Below, in pieces: positions 1-8,639 of a stretch of 64,000 bases of DNA. Position 1 is the first letter of the stretch, and each line of letters opens with the position of its first letter. The position numbers and the translations under genes were made by a program. This DNA is from Bradyrhizobium sp. CIAT3101 (GTDB taxonomy: Bacteria > Pseudomonadota > Alphaproteobacteria > Rhizobiales > Xanthobacteraceae): positions 2,067,001 through 2,131,000 of the forward strand of contig NZ_CP121634.1 of NCBI RefSeq assembly GCF_029714945.1. Reading direction: 5' to 3'. The notes beneath the pieces were generated by a model that saw only the letters and a program-made list of their open reading frames with translations, ran no database searches and was not told the DNA's origin.

Positions 1-1423
1 CGTAGAGGGCCACGGTACCGCGCCCTGTCGTGATGTACACTTGAACCGGCATGCCGGGGACGATCTGGATGTCGTTTGCGGCGATCTGCGCGTCGTCGAT
101 CCGGATCCTGGTCGCGTAGTATGGCTGGTCGGTACGCTTGTCGAGGAGCCGATCTGCGGATACCTGCACCACGTTTCCCTTCAGGCGAGGCACGCGACGC
201 TGATTGTACGGGACGAGGTGAACCTCGGCATTGAGGCCGGGATGGACCACATCGATGTCCTCGGGCCTCAGGCGCGCAGTTACGATGAGGCGGTCTTGCC
301 GCGGCACCAGGTCCATGAGCGGAGCACCCGCTCCGATGACGCCGCCGGCCGTATGAATCCGCAGATCGGTAATCACGCCGTCCTCGGGCGCCTTGACCTC
401 TGTTCGCGATAGCTGATCCCTGGCCGCAAGCAACCGCTCGCGGAGCTGGAATATCTGGTTCTGTGCTTCACGAAGCGACTGTGCGATCTCGTTCTGCCTC
501 TCGCTCTCGAGCTTGAACAATGTGGCCTGCTGTTCGCTGATGACCTGTCCGGCGCGGGAAATCTGCGCGGCGATCTCGCCGCGGCGGCCCTCAACGTCGG
601 CCAGCTCCCGCTGCAGGTTCAGAAGCCGCGGCCGCCGTTCGAGCCCCTTGTTGACGAGGGTCGCGACCATATCCAGTTCCTCCCGGACGATGTCGACCCG
701 CTGTCCGGTGGCGCTCTCCTGAGCCTTGAGGCCTTCGATCTCCTTCTCGACCTGACGCCTTCGTTCGCGAACGACCGCAAGTTGCGACTCGTGAACCTGC
801 AGGCGTGTCTGAAAGATGAATTGCTGCGCCGACACCGCAGCGGCGGCCATTCCGTTCTGCTTGCTGTCCTGTTCCAGCGCGTCCGGAATTGCGATCCGCT
901 CAGATCTCTGTTGCTCGGCCTGAAGCCGTGCGGCACGTGCAGCTGCATCCCACAACTGGCCTTGAAGGCTTTGCGCCTCCGAGGCGGCCCGGGTGTCGTC
1001 CAGCGCGATCAGCGTTTGTCCGCTTCGCACGATATCGCCATCCGAAACCAGGATCTTCCTGACGATACCGCCCTCCAGATGCTGAATCGTCTTGCGGCTC
1101 GATTCCGATTCCACGACGCCGGACGCGATCGCGGCGCTCTCGAGGGGCGCGAGGCTCGCCCATGTACCGAGCCCCAGCATGAAGCAGAGTACCAGCAGAT
1201 TGCCCGCGAGGGTGATACCGCGAAGCCTTCCACGTGGAGAGGTCGGCGTCGGCGTCGAGCACCATGGAAACTCCAGAGGCTCGAAATCGTCGATCGCGGT
1301 CACCACGACGCCAGATCGTCGGGTGGGCGGGGGGCTCGCCGGCGCTCGCATGAGCTGGTCCCAAATCATGGGAAGTCTCGAGACGACGGGAAGCAACCGG
1401 ATGGTGAGAGCGTTCCGGATCAT
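1..1423 (-). CDS. Type I secretion periplasmic adaptor (HlyD/PrtE family), 3' end outside window
   Basis: This is the membrane-fusion subunit that bridges an inner-membrane ABC exporter and a TolC-like outer-membrane channel. Reading from ATG 1423, the protein has a proline-rich cytoplasmic start, one hydrophobic segment (ITLAGNLLVLCFMLGLGTW), then the lipoyl-like motif ESESSRKTIQHLEGGIV, a long charged coiled-coil region, and a returning beta domain (VKAPEDGVITDLRIHTAGGVI). About 474 codons are present; the sequence leaves the window just after GMPVQVYITTGRGTVALY, so perhaps 25-30 residues are missing by comparison with the family. Its ATG overlaps the stop of the upstream exporter ATPase gene (ATGA at 1423-1420), which indicates translational coupling. 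Confidence 0.93.
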   Translation of the reverse strand, partial: MIRNALTIRLLPVVSRLPMIWDQLMRAPASPPPTRRSGVVVTAIDDFEPLEFPWCSTPTPTSPRGRLRGITLAGNLLVLCFMLGLGTWASLAPLESAAIASGVVESESSRKTIQHLEGGIVRKILVSDGDIVRSGQTLIALDDTRAASEAQSLQGQLWDAAARAARLQAEQQRSERIAIPDALEQDSKQNGMAAAAVSAQQFIFQTRLQVHESQLAVVRERRRQVEKEIEGLKAQESATGQRVDIVREELDMVATLVNKGLERRPRLLNLQRELADVEGRRGEIAAQISRAGQVISEQQATLFKLESERQNEIAQSLREAQNQIFQLRERLLAARDQLSRTEVKAPEDGVITDLRIHTAGGVIGAGAPLMDLVPRQDRLIVTARLRPEDIDVVHPGLNAEVHLVPYNQRRVPRLKGNVVQVSADRLLDKRTDQPYYATRIRIDDAQIAANDIQIVPGMPVQVYITTGRGTVALY

Positions 1424-3156
1424 GGCGCAATCTGCGAGGTAACCTGGGGGCGGCTCAGGTGCCGTTCAAAGATCTCCTCGCTGTCGCCGAAAGCGGCGAC
1501 CGCCCCGTCTTCCATGATGGCAATCTTGTCCGTGGCGGCGAGGAGACCCATCCTGTGCGTGACGACGACGAGGATGACGCCTGCGAGCTTCATGCGCTCG
1601 ATGGCATCCAGGAGCATTCGCTCGCCCCCGTAGTCGAGGCTGGCGTTAGGTTCGTCGAGAACGACGAGGCGTGGACTGCCGAAGAAAGCGCGGGCAAGAC
1701 CAAGGCGCTGCCGATACCCGCGTGAGAAGGCTGTTTCACTGTGAATCACCGTGTCGTAGCCCAGCGGCAGGCGCATGATCGCCCCATGGATTCCGACGAG
1801 CTTGGCCGCTTCGACGACCTTCCGCCGGTCGGCATCTTCAAGGCGTGCGATGATGTCGTTGATGGTGTCGCCGAGCAGGTTGATGTCCTGAGGGAGATAT
1901 CCGAGGCGGTCGCCGCTTTGGCCCTCGCGAAGCAGCGAGACGACGGTATCGTCGAGGAGGACACGGCCATATGTTGGCATCGACAGCCCGGCGATCACCT
2001 GGCCGAGCAAGGATTTGCCTGACCCGGACGGACCGATAATGCCGAGGCATTCTCCGGGCATGAGGCTGAACGAGACGCCGTTCAGCAGAAGATGGTCCGT
2101 GCCCGCCAGCCTCACGCTGACATTGTCGACGACGAGGCCGCTTTGCGCCTGCGGCGGAGAAACCTCCGCGCTCTGCTGCCGCGCGGCGGGGAATGCGGCG
2201 AGAAGTGCGCCGAGTCGCTGACAGGCGCTCATGGCCGCCACGAGTGATTTCCAGCCTGCGACGGCACTTTCGACCGGGGCGAGCGCCCGGCTAAACATCA
2301 GCGTCGAAGCAAAGATGATTGCCGGACTCTTTCCGTGATCGAGGACGAGCCACGCGGCAGCCCCCATGATCAAAACCTGCGACAGCGCGCGGACCGGCTT
2401 GGTGGCCAGCATGACCATCTCGCCGAGCCGGAGTGCCACATCGTGCTCTCTGCGCGCGTGCTGCGCGTCACGGTGGATCATGCGTGCGGCGCTATCGAAC
2501 ATTCCCATGGCGCGGATCATGTGGATGTTGCCCGCGGCAGTCTGGAGGCGGCCGCAGCTTCGGGACAGCGCGGCGCCGGATCTGAGCAGAACATCTTCCG
2601 TGACCAGCTCTCCGGTGATCGTGAGCGCGAACAGGAGGGCGACGCAGCAGGCGCCCACCAGGCCAAGCAGGGGATGGATCAGAAAGAGGACGAGGAGGAA
2701 CAAGGGCGCCCAGAGCGCGTCGAACAGCAACGTACATGCGCCGGACTCGACGAACTGGCGCAGCACGGTGAGATCACGATATGCGCCGGACGCTTGCGTC
2801 CAATCGCTGCGAAATGCCGATTCGAGGCCGGCCGAAAGCACGCAAGGACGAAGGCGATCGTCGAGCCATGCGCCAAGGCGTCCAAGCACGGCGCGCCGCA
2901 ATGCATCGAACACGCCGCCGACGACCACCGTGGTCGCGACGATGAGCGTGAGCAGGAGCAACGTGTCGCCGCTGCGACTCGACAACACCCGGTCATAGAT
3001 CTGGAGAAGATAGATGGAGGGCGCGAACAGAAGCAGGTTGTAGCTGCAGCTATACGCGAATACGAGACCGAGCGGTCCCACGCAGGACCGGAGGGCTGCG
3101 TGCAGTGGCGTCCGGATCTGCGGCAGGATAGGCAACCGAATGGGCGGCATCAGCAT
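1420..3156 (-). CDS. Type I secretion ABC permease/ATPase (PrtD/HasD family)
   Basis: Fused transmembrane-plus-ATPase half-transporter of a type I secretion system, acting as an inner-membrane dimer. The N-terminal half carries the membrane domain (hydrophobic stretches such as LLFAPSIYLLQIYDRVL and LLLLTLIVATTVVVGG). The C-terminal half is the nucleotide-binding domain with Walker A GPSGSGKS, Q-loop YLPQD, and Walker B plus catalytic Glu in RLVVLDEPNASLD. The usual LSGGQ signature reads FSRGYRQR. There is no N-terminal C39 peptidase domain. I chose ATG 3156 because GGTGA lies 5 bases ahead of it; a GTG at 3165 is the alternative. It follows two repeat-protein genes on the same strand and overlaps the adaptor gene by 4 bases. 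Confidence 0.93.
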   Translation of the reverse strand: MLMPPIRLPILPQIRTPLHAALRSCVGPLGLVFAYSCSYNLLLFAPSIYLLQIYDRVLSSRSGDTLLLLTLIVATTVVVGGVFDALRRAVLGRLGAWLDDRLRPCVLSAGLESAFRSDWTQASGAYRDLTVLRQFVESGACTLLFDALWAPLFLLVLFLIHPLLGLVGACCVALLFALTITGELVTEDVLLRSGAALSRSCGRLQTAAGNIHMIRAMGMFDSAARMIHRDAQHARREHDVALRLGEMVMLATKPVRALSQVLIMGAAAWLVLDHGKSPAIIFASTLMFSRALAPVESAVAGWKSLVAAMSACQRLGALLAAFPAARQQSAEVSPPQAQSGLVVDNVSVRLAGTDHLLLNGVSFSLMPGECLGIIGPSGSGKSLLGQVIAGLSMPTYGRVLLDDTVVSLLREGQSGDRLGYLPQDINLLGDTINDIIARLEDADRRKVVEAAKLVGIHGAIMRLPLGYDTVIHSETAFSRGYRQRLGLARAFFGSPRLVVLDEPNASLDYGGERMLLDAIERMKLAGVILVVVTHRMGLLAATDKIAIMEDGAVAAFGDSEEIFERHLSRPQVTSQIAP

Positions 3157-3247
3157 GATCGTCACCGCCTGAAATCGAGGTCTGACGCACTTGACCGATG
3201 GCTAACGTCATCTGCCGGCGATATCGGCAGGGTATTGGCTTGAACGT

Positions 3248-3277
3248 CAGGACCGGTGACGGCGGCCACCGGTCCTG
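3248..3277 (-). terminator. Hairpin between repeat-protein gene and exporter gene
   Basis: A perfect 11-bp stem (CAGGACCGGTG / CACCGGTCCTG) with an 8-base loop lies 20 bases after the stop of the small repeat-protein gene and before the exporter gene. No T-run follows it on the minus strand, so it is better read as an attenuator or mRNA-stabilising structure than a complete terminator. Such a structure would let the proposed cargo be made in excess of its exporter. Confidence 0.5.
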
Positions 3278-3297
3278 CCATTCGGACGAGCCGGTGA

Positions 3298-3756
3298 TCA
3301 GAACGTATCGAGATGGAAGTCCACCTCTCCGCCCAACGCGGCGTTGCCGTCTCCGCCATTGCCGCCGATGCCGGCCACGACGTCCTGGTGCTGGTCCACC
3401 GAGACCTTGTTGATCTGGCTCGCGTCCGTATTGGCGTAGACCTTGGAGGTATCGTAACCGCTGTAGGATTTCTGGCTTCCGTTCGACTCGGCGTCGCCGC
3501 CATGAGCCTTCGAAAACACCGAAGCCTTCGCGTTGGCACCGCCGGCATCCCAATCTGCCGTCTGCTTGACGTTGTCGCCGGTGTTCACATGCACGTCGGC
3601 ACCGGTCGCCTTGTTGGTCGGATCAAAGTTGAGGGTCGGCTTGCTGATGATGGCTCCCTTGAAGGTGCCGTCGCCGCCATTTCCGACACTTTGACCGCCG
3701 GTGCTGATCGATTTGAATTCGATCGAGTCCGAGATGTGGATCGCTTTGGGCATCAT
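3298..3756 (-). CDS. Small glycine-rich repeat-module protein, putative type I secretion cargo
   Basis: A 152-residue protein of no family I can name. It has no hydrophobic signal peptide, as expected for type I cargo. It carries the same two signatures as each repeat of the larger neighbour: GGQSVGNGGDGTFKGAI (about residues 20-36) and VDQHQDVVAGIGGNGGDGNAALGG (split here by position: VDQ at 120, GGNGGDGN at 131-138). Between them lies a roughly 75-residue Asn/Asp/Lys-rich stretch instead of the hydrophobic IYxPINIAVAG strand, so it looks like one module with a diverged middle. It ends FHLDTF, an acidic-hydrophobic tail of the sort seen at type I secretion C-termini. GAGGGAGG lies 5 bases before ATG 3756, the same spacing as in the gene upstream. 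Confidence 0.82.
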   Translation of the reverse strand: MMPKAIHISDSIEFKSISTGGQSVGNGGDGTFKGAIISKPTLNFDPTNKATGADVHVNTGDNVKQTADWDAGGANAKASVFSKAHGGDAESNGSQKSYSGYDTSKVYANTDASQINKVSVDQHQDVVAGIGGNGGDGNAALGGEVDFHLDTF

Positions 3757-4021
3757 GTGTGCCTCCCTCGCTCTGTTGGCTTTCGCGCATCATCCGTCCC
3801 GATCAGGCGGACGCGCGCGGCAAGTCTGATCCGGCCACGCGCGACGGCGATAGATGTCAAATCGGACACCATCCGGCTTGGTCGACCTACGTACGAAAGT
3901 ATGACATTCGTCGCGCAACACCGGAGCTCGATACGTCCCGGGGGGGCCGCACGGCGAGCTTGCATGCGCAGAGCGTCGACGCAGTCCGCGATCGGGCTTG
4001 TGCGAGCCGCGCGACGTGTCG

Positions 4022-5434
4022 CTATCCGAGCAGGTGAAGATCCGACAGAAGATGGGCGGAAAGATCGCCACCCAGTGCGAGATTGCCGTGGCCGCCGTCC
4101 CCGCCAAGTCCGGCGATCTGCACCGCACTCTGGTCGATATGCACGTTGTTGACCTGATCGGCTACGGCCGTCGAATGCGAACCCGCGATTGCGATATTGA
4201 TGGGTGCATAGATCGCGACGCTGACGTCGATCAGGCTGCCGGCAAAATAGCCGTTGCCGCCATTGCCTGCGCCATTCGAACCGGTCGCGATCGCGTCGGA
4301 GCCGCCCCACAGGCCGTGGGAGAGAAGGCTTGCATGGCCGCCCGCGGCGGCATTGCCGTTGCCGCCGTACCCGCCGATGCCGGCGATCTGAACCGTGGAT
4401 TGATCCACGTAGGCGTCATTTGTCTGGACCGAATGAGCGTTCGAGCCGTAGCCCGCGACTGCGATGTTGATCGGGTCGTACAGTACGAAGGACGTATGGA
4501 CGAGCCCGCCGTAGAAGGCGCCGTCGCCGCCATTGCCGACCTGGCTCCCGCCCGTTTGAACGTCCGAGACGCCGCCTGCGTTGCTTGATCCCCAACTTGG
4601 GTCGAGCGTGACGACACTGCCGCCGGCGCTGACATTGGCATTTCCGCCGTTTCCGCCGACGCCCGCGATCTGGGTGGCCGATTGATCGATCTCGACCGTG
4701 TTGGATTGACTTGCGTGCGCAGTGCCGCCCGAGCCCGCCACCGCAATATTGATCGGATGATAGATCACCACGGGAGCGTCCACGATCGCGCCCGAGAAAT
4801 AGCCGCTGCCGCCGTTTCCGGCGCTGTTGTCACCACTCGCGATCATGCCGGCGCCCAAGGACGTGCTGACGCTCGCTCCCGAAGCGATGTTGTCATTGCC
4901 GCCATGGCCGCCGACGCCGGCCATCTGAAAAGCGGATTGATCGACATTCAAATTGTTGGACTGGCTGGCCAGGGCGACCGAGCCGTATCCCAGGCTTACC
5001 GAGATGTTGACCGGTTCATAGATCAACAGGGACGCGTGAATGATACCTCCGTAGAAGTGGCCATCCCCGCCGTTCCCGGCCAAGTTCGCCCCACTCTCGA
5101 CCGAAGCAATGGCCATCCCGGGATCGGATGCGCCGGCAGCAGGCTTTGTGGAGGAAACGTCCGGGCCCGCCGCAGCATGGTTGCCGGGGTGGCCGATCGT
5201 GCCGACCGCCGATGCGGGATGTTCGGGTTGAACCGGGTCGGAGTCATGATGCTGGCTATTCGTGCTCGCGGGACGTGCTCCAGGATCTGTAAACGGGCCG
5301 GGACCGCGGATCAGCGCGTCAGCCACGAACGGGGCGCTCGGCGCAGGGCCCGGTCCGTCCTCGCCATCATACCCATCGTTGTGATGAGAGGCGTGATGCA
5401 GCCGGATTCCATCCGACATCCGCGAAAGATCCAT
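4022..5434 (-). CDS. Glycine-rich protein with four ~90-residue repeats, putative type I secretion cargo
   Basis: A 470-residue protein I cannot assign to a named family. Residues 1-115 are a His/Pro/Asp-rich low-complexity leader without a signal peptide. Four repeats follow, with GNGG starting at about residues 120, 206, 300 and 390. Each reads approximately AGNGG.GYF.G.I, then IY.PINIAVAG, then N...IDQSA.QIAG, then GG.GGNGN.A.GG; repeats 2-4 are most alike. The protein ends HLLSDLHLLG. It lacks the canonical RTX nonapeptide GGxGxDxUx. Start: GAGGGAGG lies 5 bases ahead of ATG 5434; an ATG at 5449 lies before that Shine-Dalgarno sequence and is less likely. The exporter genes lie downstream on the same strand. 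Alternating Gly-rich turns and short hydrophobic strands suggest an extended beta structure; that is inference. Confidence 0.85.
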   Translation of the reverse strand: MDLSRMSDGIRLHHASHHNDGYDGEDGPGPAPSAPFVADALIRGPGPFTDPGARPASTNSQHHDSDPVQPEHPASAVGTIGHPGNHAAAGPDVSSTKPAAGASDPGMAIASVESGANLAGNGGDGHFYGGIIHASLLIYEPVNISVSLGYGSVALASQSNNLNVDQSAFQMAGVGGHGGNDNIASGASVSTSLGAGMIASGDNSAGNGGSGYFSGAIVDAPVVIYHPINIAVAGSGGTAHASQSNTVEIDQSATQIAGVGGNGGNANVSAGGSVVTLDPSWGSSNAGGVSDVQTGGSQVGNGGDGAFYGGLVHTSFVLYDPINIAVAGYGSNAHSVQTNDAYVDQSTVQIAGIGGYGGNGNAAAGGHASLLSHGLWGGSDAIATGSNGAGNGGNGYFAGSLIDVSVAIYAPINIAIAGSHSTAVADQVNNVHIDQSAVQIAGLGGDGGHGNLALGGDLSAHLLSDLHLLG

Positions 5435-5822
5435 CGTAGCCTCCCTCATCGCGATCGCTCCGCGTGATCGGACGGGTTCTGCACTCCGGACAGAATGTCA
5501 TCCTGGGAAGGTCGAATGCCCAGTCGTCAGTTCGGATATAGCGCTTCGTCTGGCAGACGTAACATCGGCTACATCCGTTCGGATGCGGTTACAGCCTTTG
5601 CAACTTTGCGCGGGCCGATGCTGGAGGTCGCGGGGGAGGCGGGCAAATACGTCGCCGACAAGCTCCTGCCGCAAGGCGGGGAGGTGGGCGCGGCCTGTAG
5701 CCGACCGTGCCCGCTGCGCGCCGTGGCAAGGACGAAACCTTTTGGTGGCCGGATGAAGCCAGCCGGAAACAAACCAGACCTAGCCTCCCCCGGGTTGCTA
5801 ACCCGATTTGAGGGAGGATCCC
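5435..5822 (+). other. Divergent intergenic region (388 bases)
   Basis: No convincing gene is visible here. It separates the minus-strand repeat-protein/secretion genes from the plus-strand small secreted-protein gene, so it must hold promoters for both. A short hairpin (CGGGTT-gct-AACCCG, 5791-5805) sits just before the Shine-Dalgarno sequence of the plus-strand gene and could influence its translation. Confidence 0.5.
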
Positions 5823-6197
5823 ATGAAAGCAGCGCTTTTGGCACTGTCGCTTCTTGGCCTGCCCGCGATGCCGGTTTCAGATCGCGTGCCCGTCTTCAAC
5901 GTGGAAGCCATGTGCAGGGACGTTTCCGCCGACGACAAGGCGTCAGGGCTGGCCCTGGCGCAGGACGCCGGTGAGTGCACGCGTGACGAGACGCTTGCCC
6001 AGCAACAGCTGAGTTCGGCCTGGCTGACTGTTCCGGGTCCCGCGCGCGAAAGTTGCGAAGGCGAGGCTGCGGCAGCGGGAATACAAAGCTATGTCGACCT
6101 GCTCACCTGTCTGCAGATGGCCGGCTGGGCGAATTCGGATCGCCCACCGGCGACCCCGCTCAGGGGTGCGAGCAAGATGCGGAACGCCAAAAACTAG
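5823..6197 (+). CDS. Small secreted hypothetical protein with four cysteines
   Basis: A 124-residue protein of unknown function. The N-terminus MKAALLALSLLGLPAMPVSDR is a short signal-peptide-like segment, and the mature part contains four cysteines (MCRD, ECTRD, ESCEG, TCLQ) that could form two disulfides in the periplasm. ATG 5823 is chosen because GAGGGAGG lies 5 bases upstream; this is the same strong ribosome-binding sequence seen at the two repeat-protein genes. An upstream in-frame ATG at 5808 lacks such a site. Family membership is not recognised. Confidence 0.72.
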   Translation: MKAALLALSLLGLPAMPVSDRVPVFNVEAMCRDVSADDKASGLALAQDAGECTRDETLAQQQLSSAWLTVPGPARESCEGEAAAAGIQSYVDLLTCLQMAGWANSDRPPATPLRGASKMRNAKN

Positions 6198-6237
6198 TTC
6201 AAGAACCAGTTCAGGAATTAGTCGCGCGCTCTCGCTC

Positions 6238-7266
6238 TTACGCGGTCGTACCGTTGATCGAGCGGCGGATCTCCCGCTGCACTTCCGCGCTCGATAGAAA
6301 CAGATCGTGATTGATGATGCTCCAGCCTTCCTGGGAAGCATCGACCACGCGCACGCCGAGTTGCTGGATGACAGCCTTCTCGGCGGCGCCGACCCTGGTC
6401 ATCCCGCCTGCGAGCTGTCCCGATAGAGCGAGAGCTCGATCGTTCGTTGCGGCGATCACGGTGATCTTGCCGGCAAGCGGACCGAGGCGGTGGATCGCCG
6501 ACGTGAACACGTCCATGTCGATGTCGGGCGCGGCAAACACGACCGTGCCGATCTTGCTCGTGACAGTGTCGCCGTATCTCGCATAGAGCTGACGCAGGCT
6601 CTCGAGCGTCAGCATGGTTCCCATGCTGTGCGCAACGATGTGCACGCGGCCGCCGCCTGAAGTCGTCACGAGGGAAGAGAGCACGCGTTCGAAATCGTCG
6701 CGAGACCACATCGCGCTGTCGCGGTCGTAGGCATAGTCGAACAGCCCCGCCTTGGAGGGCCAGGAGAACACCATGGTCCGGCCGCGGAACTTGATCCCAT
6801 CGGAGAGATGGGCGGCATCGAGCACGGCCGTCTCGAATGTCTGCTTGAAGCCGTGCACATAGATCAGCACGTCTCCTCCCCCGCCGCCCTGCGCAAGGAG
6901 ATCGCCGATGTCGGCCTGCACCGGTTCGACCTGATCGAGGCGCCAATCGGCCAGCCCGACCGAGGCGAGAGAAAGTCGGCTCTCGTCCGGCGCCACCAGC
7001 TTTGCCCGCGCGACCGTCATTGTGGTGGCGCGCTCCGGCCCGAACCAGGGTTTCGTGCGACCACCCTTCACGGGCCTGCGCGTGGTGGTGATGAGCAATG
7101 TGGGGTCAGCGGAGAGTGACGACGCGTCGTAGCGCGCGCCGGTCGCGCCCAGGCCTGCGCATCCGCCGAGCGCGAGAGCGCTGCCTGCCGACGCGAGCCC
7201 GCCCAGGAGCGCGCGGCGCGAAAGAGAATGATGAGAATTGCGTTGCAGAAGATGTCGGACGATCAC
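6238..7266 (-). CDS. Alpha/beta hydrolase, DUF900-type, exported lipoprotein
   Basis: A 342-residue predicted esterase-like enzyme. The N-terminus has a twin-arginine motif and lipobox (SRRALLGGLASAGSALALGGC), so it is probably Tat-exported and lipid-anchored. The nucleophile elbow is HIVAHSMGTML (GxSxG variant AHSMG), preceded by VLIYVHGFKQTF, which is the oxyanion-side HG motif of the DUF900 family. A later FAAPDIDMDVF supplies the likely acid. The substrate is unknown. It stands alone, facing the small secreted-protein gene tail to tail. Confidence 0.85.
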   Translation of the reverse strand: MIVRHLLQRNSHHSLSRRALLGGLASAGSALALGGCAGLGATGARYDASSLSADPTLLITTTRRPVKGGRTKPWFGPERATTMTVARAKLVAPDESRLSLASVGLADWRLDQVEPVQADIGDLLAQGGGGGDVLIYVHGFKQTFETAVLDAAHLSDGIKFRGRTMVFSWPSKAGLFDYAYDRDSAMWSRDDFERVLSSLVTTSGGGRVHIVAHSMGTMLTLESLRQLYARYGDTVTSKIGTVVFAAPDIDMDVFTSAIHRLGPLAGKITVIAATNDRALALSGQLAGGMTRVGAAEKAVIQQLGVRVVDASQEGWSIINHDLFLSSAEVQREIRRSINGTTA

Positions 7267-7446
7267 ACGGAACCTTTGGGAACTTTGCCCACCATACCGC
7301 CGCCCCGGCTAGCTCCCTGAATGACAATGGGGGCGAGAAGACGGCGAAGCAGCCTCGTCGCAGGTCGGGGGCAAGGCGTCCGCGTTCGCCGGCAGCGGGG
7401 CCCGCGAGCCATGCGACGAAGTTCCAACGCCGGGTGGCGGTTGCCA

Positions 7447-7866
7447 TCAATGATGGGCCGACACGCCCTTGACGCATTGGGTCAACAAATCAACGGAGGC
7501 GAATTGGCCGACGTCACCCAGGCTGATCATGCCGACCATCCGCTTGCTCTTGTTGATCACGGGTAGCCTGCGGATTTTCAGCGTCTCCATGTGATGCACG
7601 GCTTTCGCCAGATCGTCGTCTTCGCGGCAGCAATGGATTCCTTCGGTCATCACGTCCCGCGCCGTCATGCGCGCGGCGTTGAAGCTCTTGCTCGCGAGGC
7701 CTTTGCAGACGATGTCGCGATCGGTCACCATCCCGATCAGGTGGTCGTCATCGCCGATCGGAATACAGCCGATGTCGTGCCCTTGCATCAACTTCGCGAT
7801 CTCGGTGATCGGGGTGTCGGGGCTGACCCAATCGACGCCCTTGTGCATCACGTCCTTGACCTTCAT
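7447..7866 (-). CDS. CBS-domain pair protein
   Basis: A 139-residue cytoplasmic protein made of two CBS motifs, about residues 7-60 (VMHKGVDWVSPDTPITEIAKLM through GMVTDRDIV) and 75-130 (DVMTEGIHCCREDDDLAKAVHHM through GMISLGDVGQ). Stand-alone CBS pairs bind adenosine nucleotides and often act as energy or stress sensors. GGAGG lies just before ATG 7866, so the longer reading frame starting at 8013 is rejected. There is no operon partner on the same strand within 100 bases; the next minus-strand gene upstream encodes the YbaK-type protein. Confidence 0.9.
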   Translation of the reverse strand: MKVKDVMHKGVDWVSPDTPITEIAKLMQGHDIGCIPIGDDDHLIGMVTDRDIVCKGLASKSFNAARMTARDVMTEGIHCCREDDDLAKAVHHMETLKIRRLPVINKSKRMVGMISLGDVGQFASVDLLTQCVKGVSAHH

Positions 7867-7978
7867 GGAGGACCTCCGTTGCGAACGCAGCCCCCGTGAC
7901 GCGACTATACTACGAACCGGGCGCGACCGCACGCGCGCCGCGACAAGGCGTCCGGAGATTATCCCGACGCCATGCTGG

Positions 7979-8449
7979 TCAATCGCGCATGCTGAAGCGT
8001 CCATGCGGCGCATTGGCCGTCAGCCGTTCGAACTGCGCTTGCGTCAGCTGGAGCAGCGTCTCGTGGTCGCCGGCTTCGACATAGATCTTGGGCTGCGCCC
8101 GGATGCTGTCATCGACGATGAGATCGAGCCCGTAGCACCGGCCTATCGCCGGAACGGCGCCATGCGCGCAGTCCGCGAACAGCCGGTTGATCTCGGTTTC
8201 GTTCGCCATCGCGAGATCCGCGCCGAGCCTCTCCTTCAACTCCGGCAGGTTGAGATGGTGCGATGCCGGTACGATCGCGAGCATAAAGCCGCCGTCATGC
8301 CGCAGCACGACGGCCTTGGCGAAATGATCGCCCGAGACGTGGCAGGCCTGCGCCGTGCGCGCCGACGACATGGTGAAAACGTGCGGGATCTCGGCATACT
8401 GGATGTTCTCGGCAGCCAGGTATCGGTGGAGCGTGGGGGCTATGGTCAT
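7979..8449 (-). CDS. YbaK/ProX-type aminoacyl-tRNA deacylase domain protein
   Basis: A 156-residue single-domain protein of the YbaK/EbsC family, whose members hydrolyse mischarged aminoacyl-tRNAs in trans. The family pattern is visible in YAEIPHVFTMSSARTAQACHVSGDHFAKAVVLR, where the Lys in HFAKAVV corresponds to the conserved catalytic lysine, and in MLAIVPASHHLNLPELKERLG. The ATG at 8449 is preceded by GAAAGG. Which amino acid is edited cannot be told from the sequence. It is flanked by the CBS protein and a small hypothetical gene on the same strand, with gaps that argue against a tight operon. Confidence 0.85.
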   Translation of the reverse strand: MTIAPTLHRYLAAENIQYAEIPHVFTMSSARTAQACHVSGDHFAKAVVLRHDGGFMLAIVPASHHLNLPELKERLGADLAMANETEINRLFADCAHGAVPAIGRCYGLDLIVDDSIRAQPKIYVEAGDHETLLQLTQAQFERLTANAPHGRFSMRD

Positions 8450-8639
8450 GGCATGGCCTTTCGGATGGATATGTGAACCATCCACCGTGAGGCTGCCTCC
8501 GCCGCACGATGGGCGGCCGCGTGATTGCCGGACGTCAGCATAGGCGTCGCCGTTGAATGCCGCAATCGGGTCGGTGGGCGAATCCGTCCGCGGCGCGCCA
8601 TTCTGGCTTCGTTTGCGATGCCGCCGATTTTCCCGTGGC

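Noticed and set aside
3313..4588. Plus-strand frames opposite the repeat-protein genes
   Set aside because: They repeat only because the minus-strand repeats do, and have no ribosome-binding sites.
4022..5434. RTX toxin or mycobacterial PE_PGRS protein
   Set aside because: No GGxGxDxUx nonapeptides and no PE domain; Gly-rich elements are embedded in ~90-residue repeats with other conserved segments.
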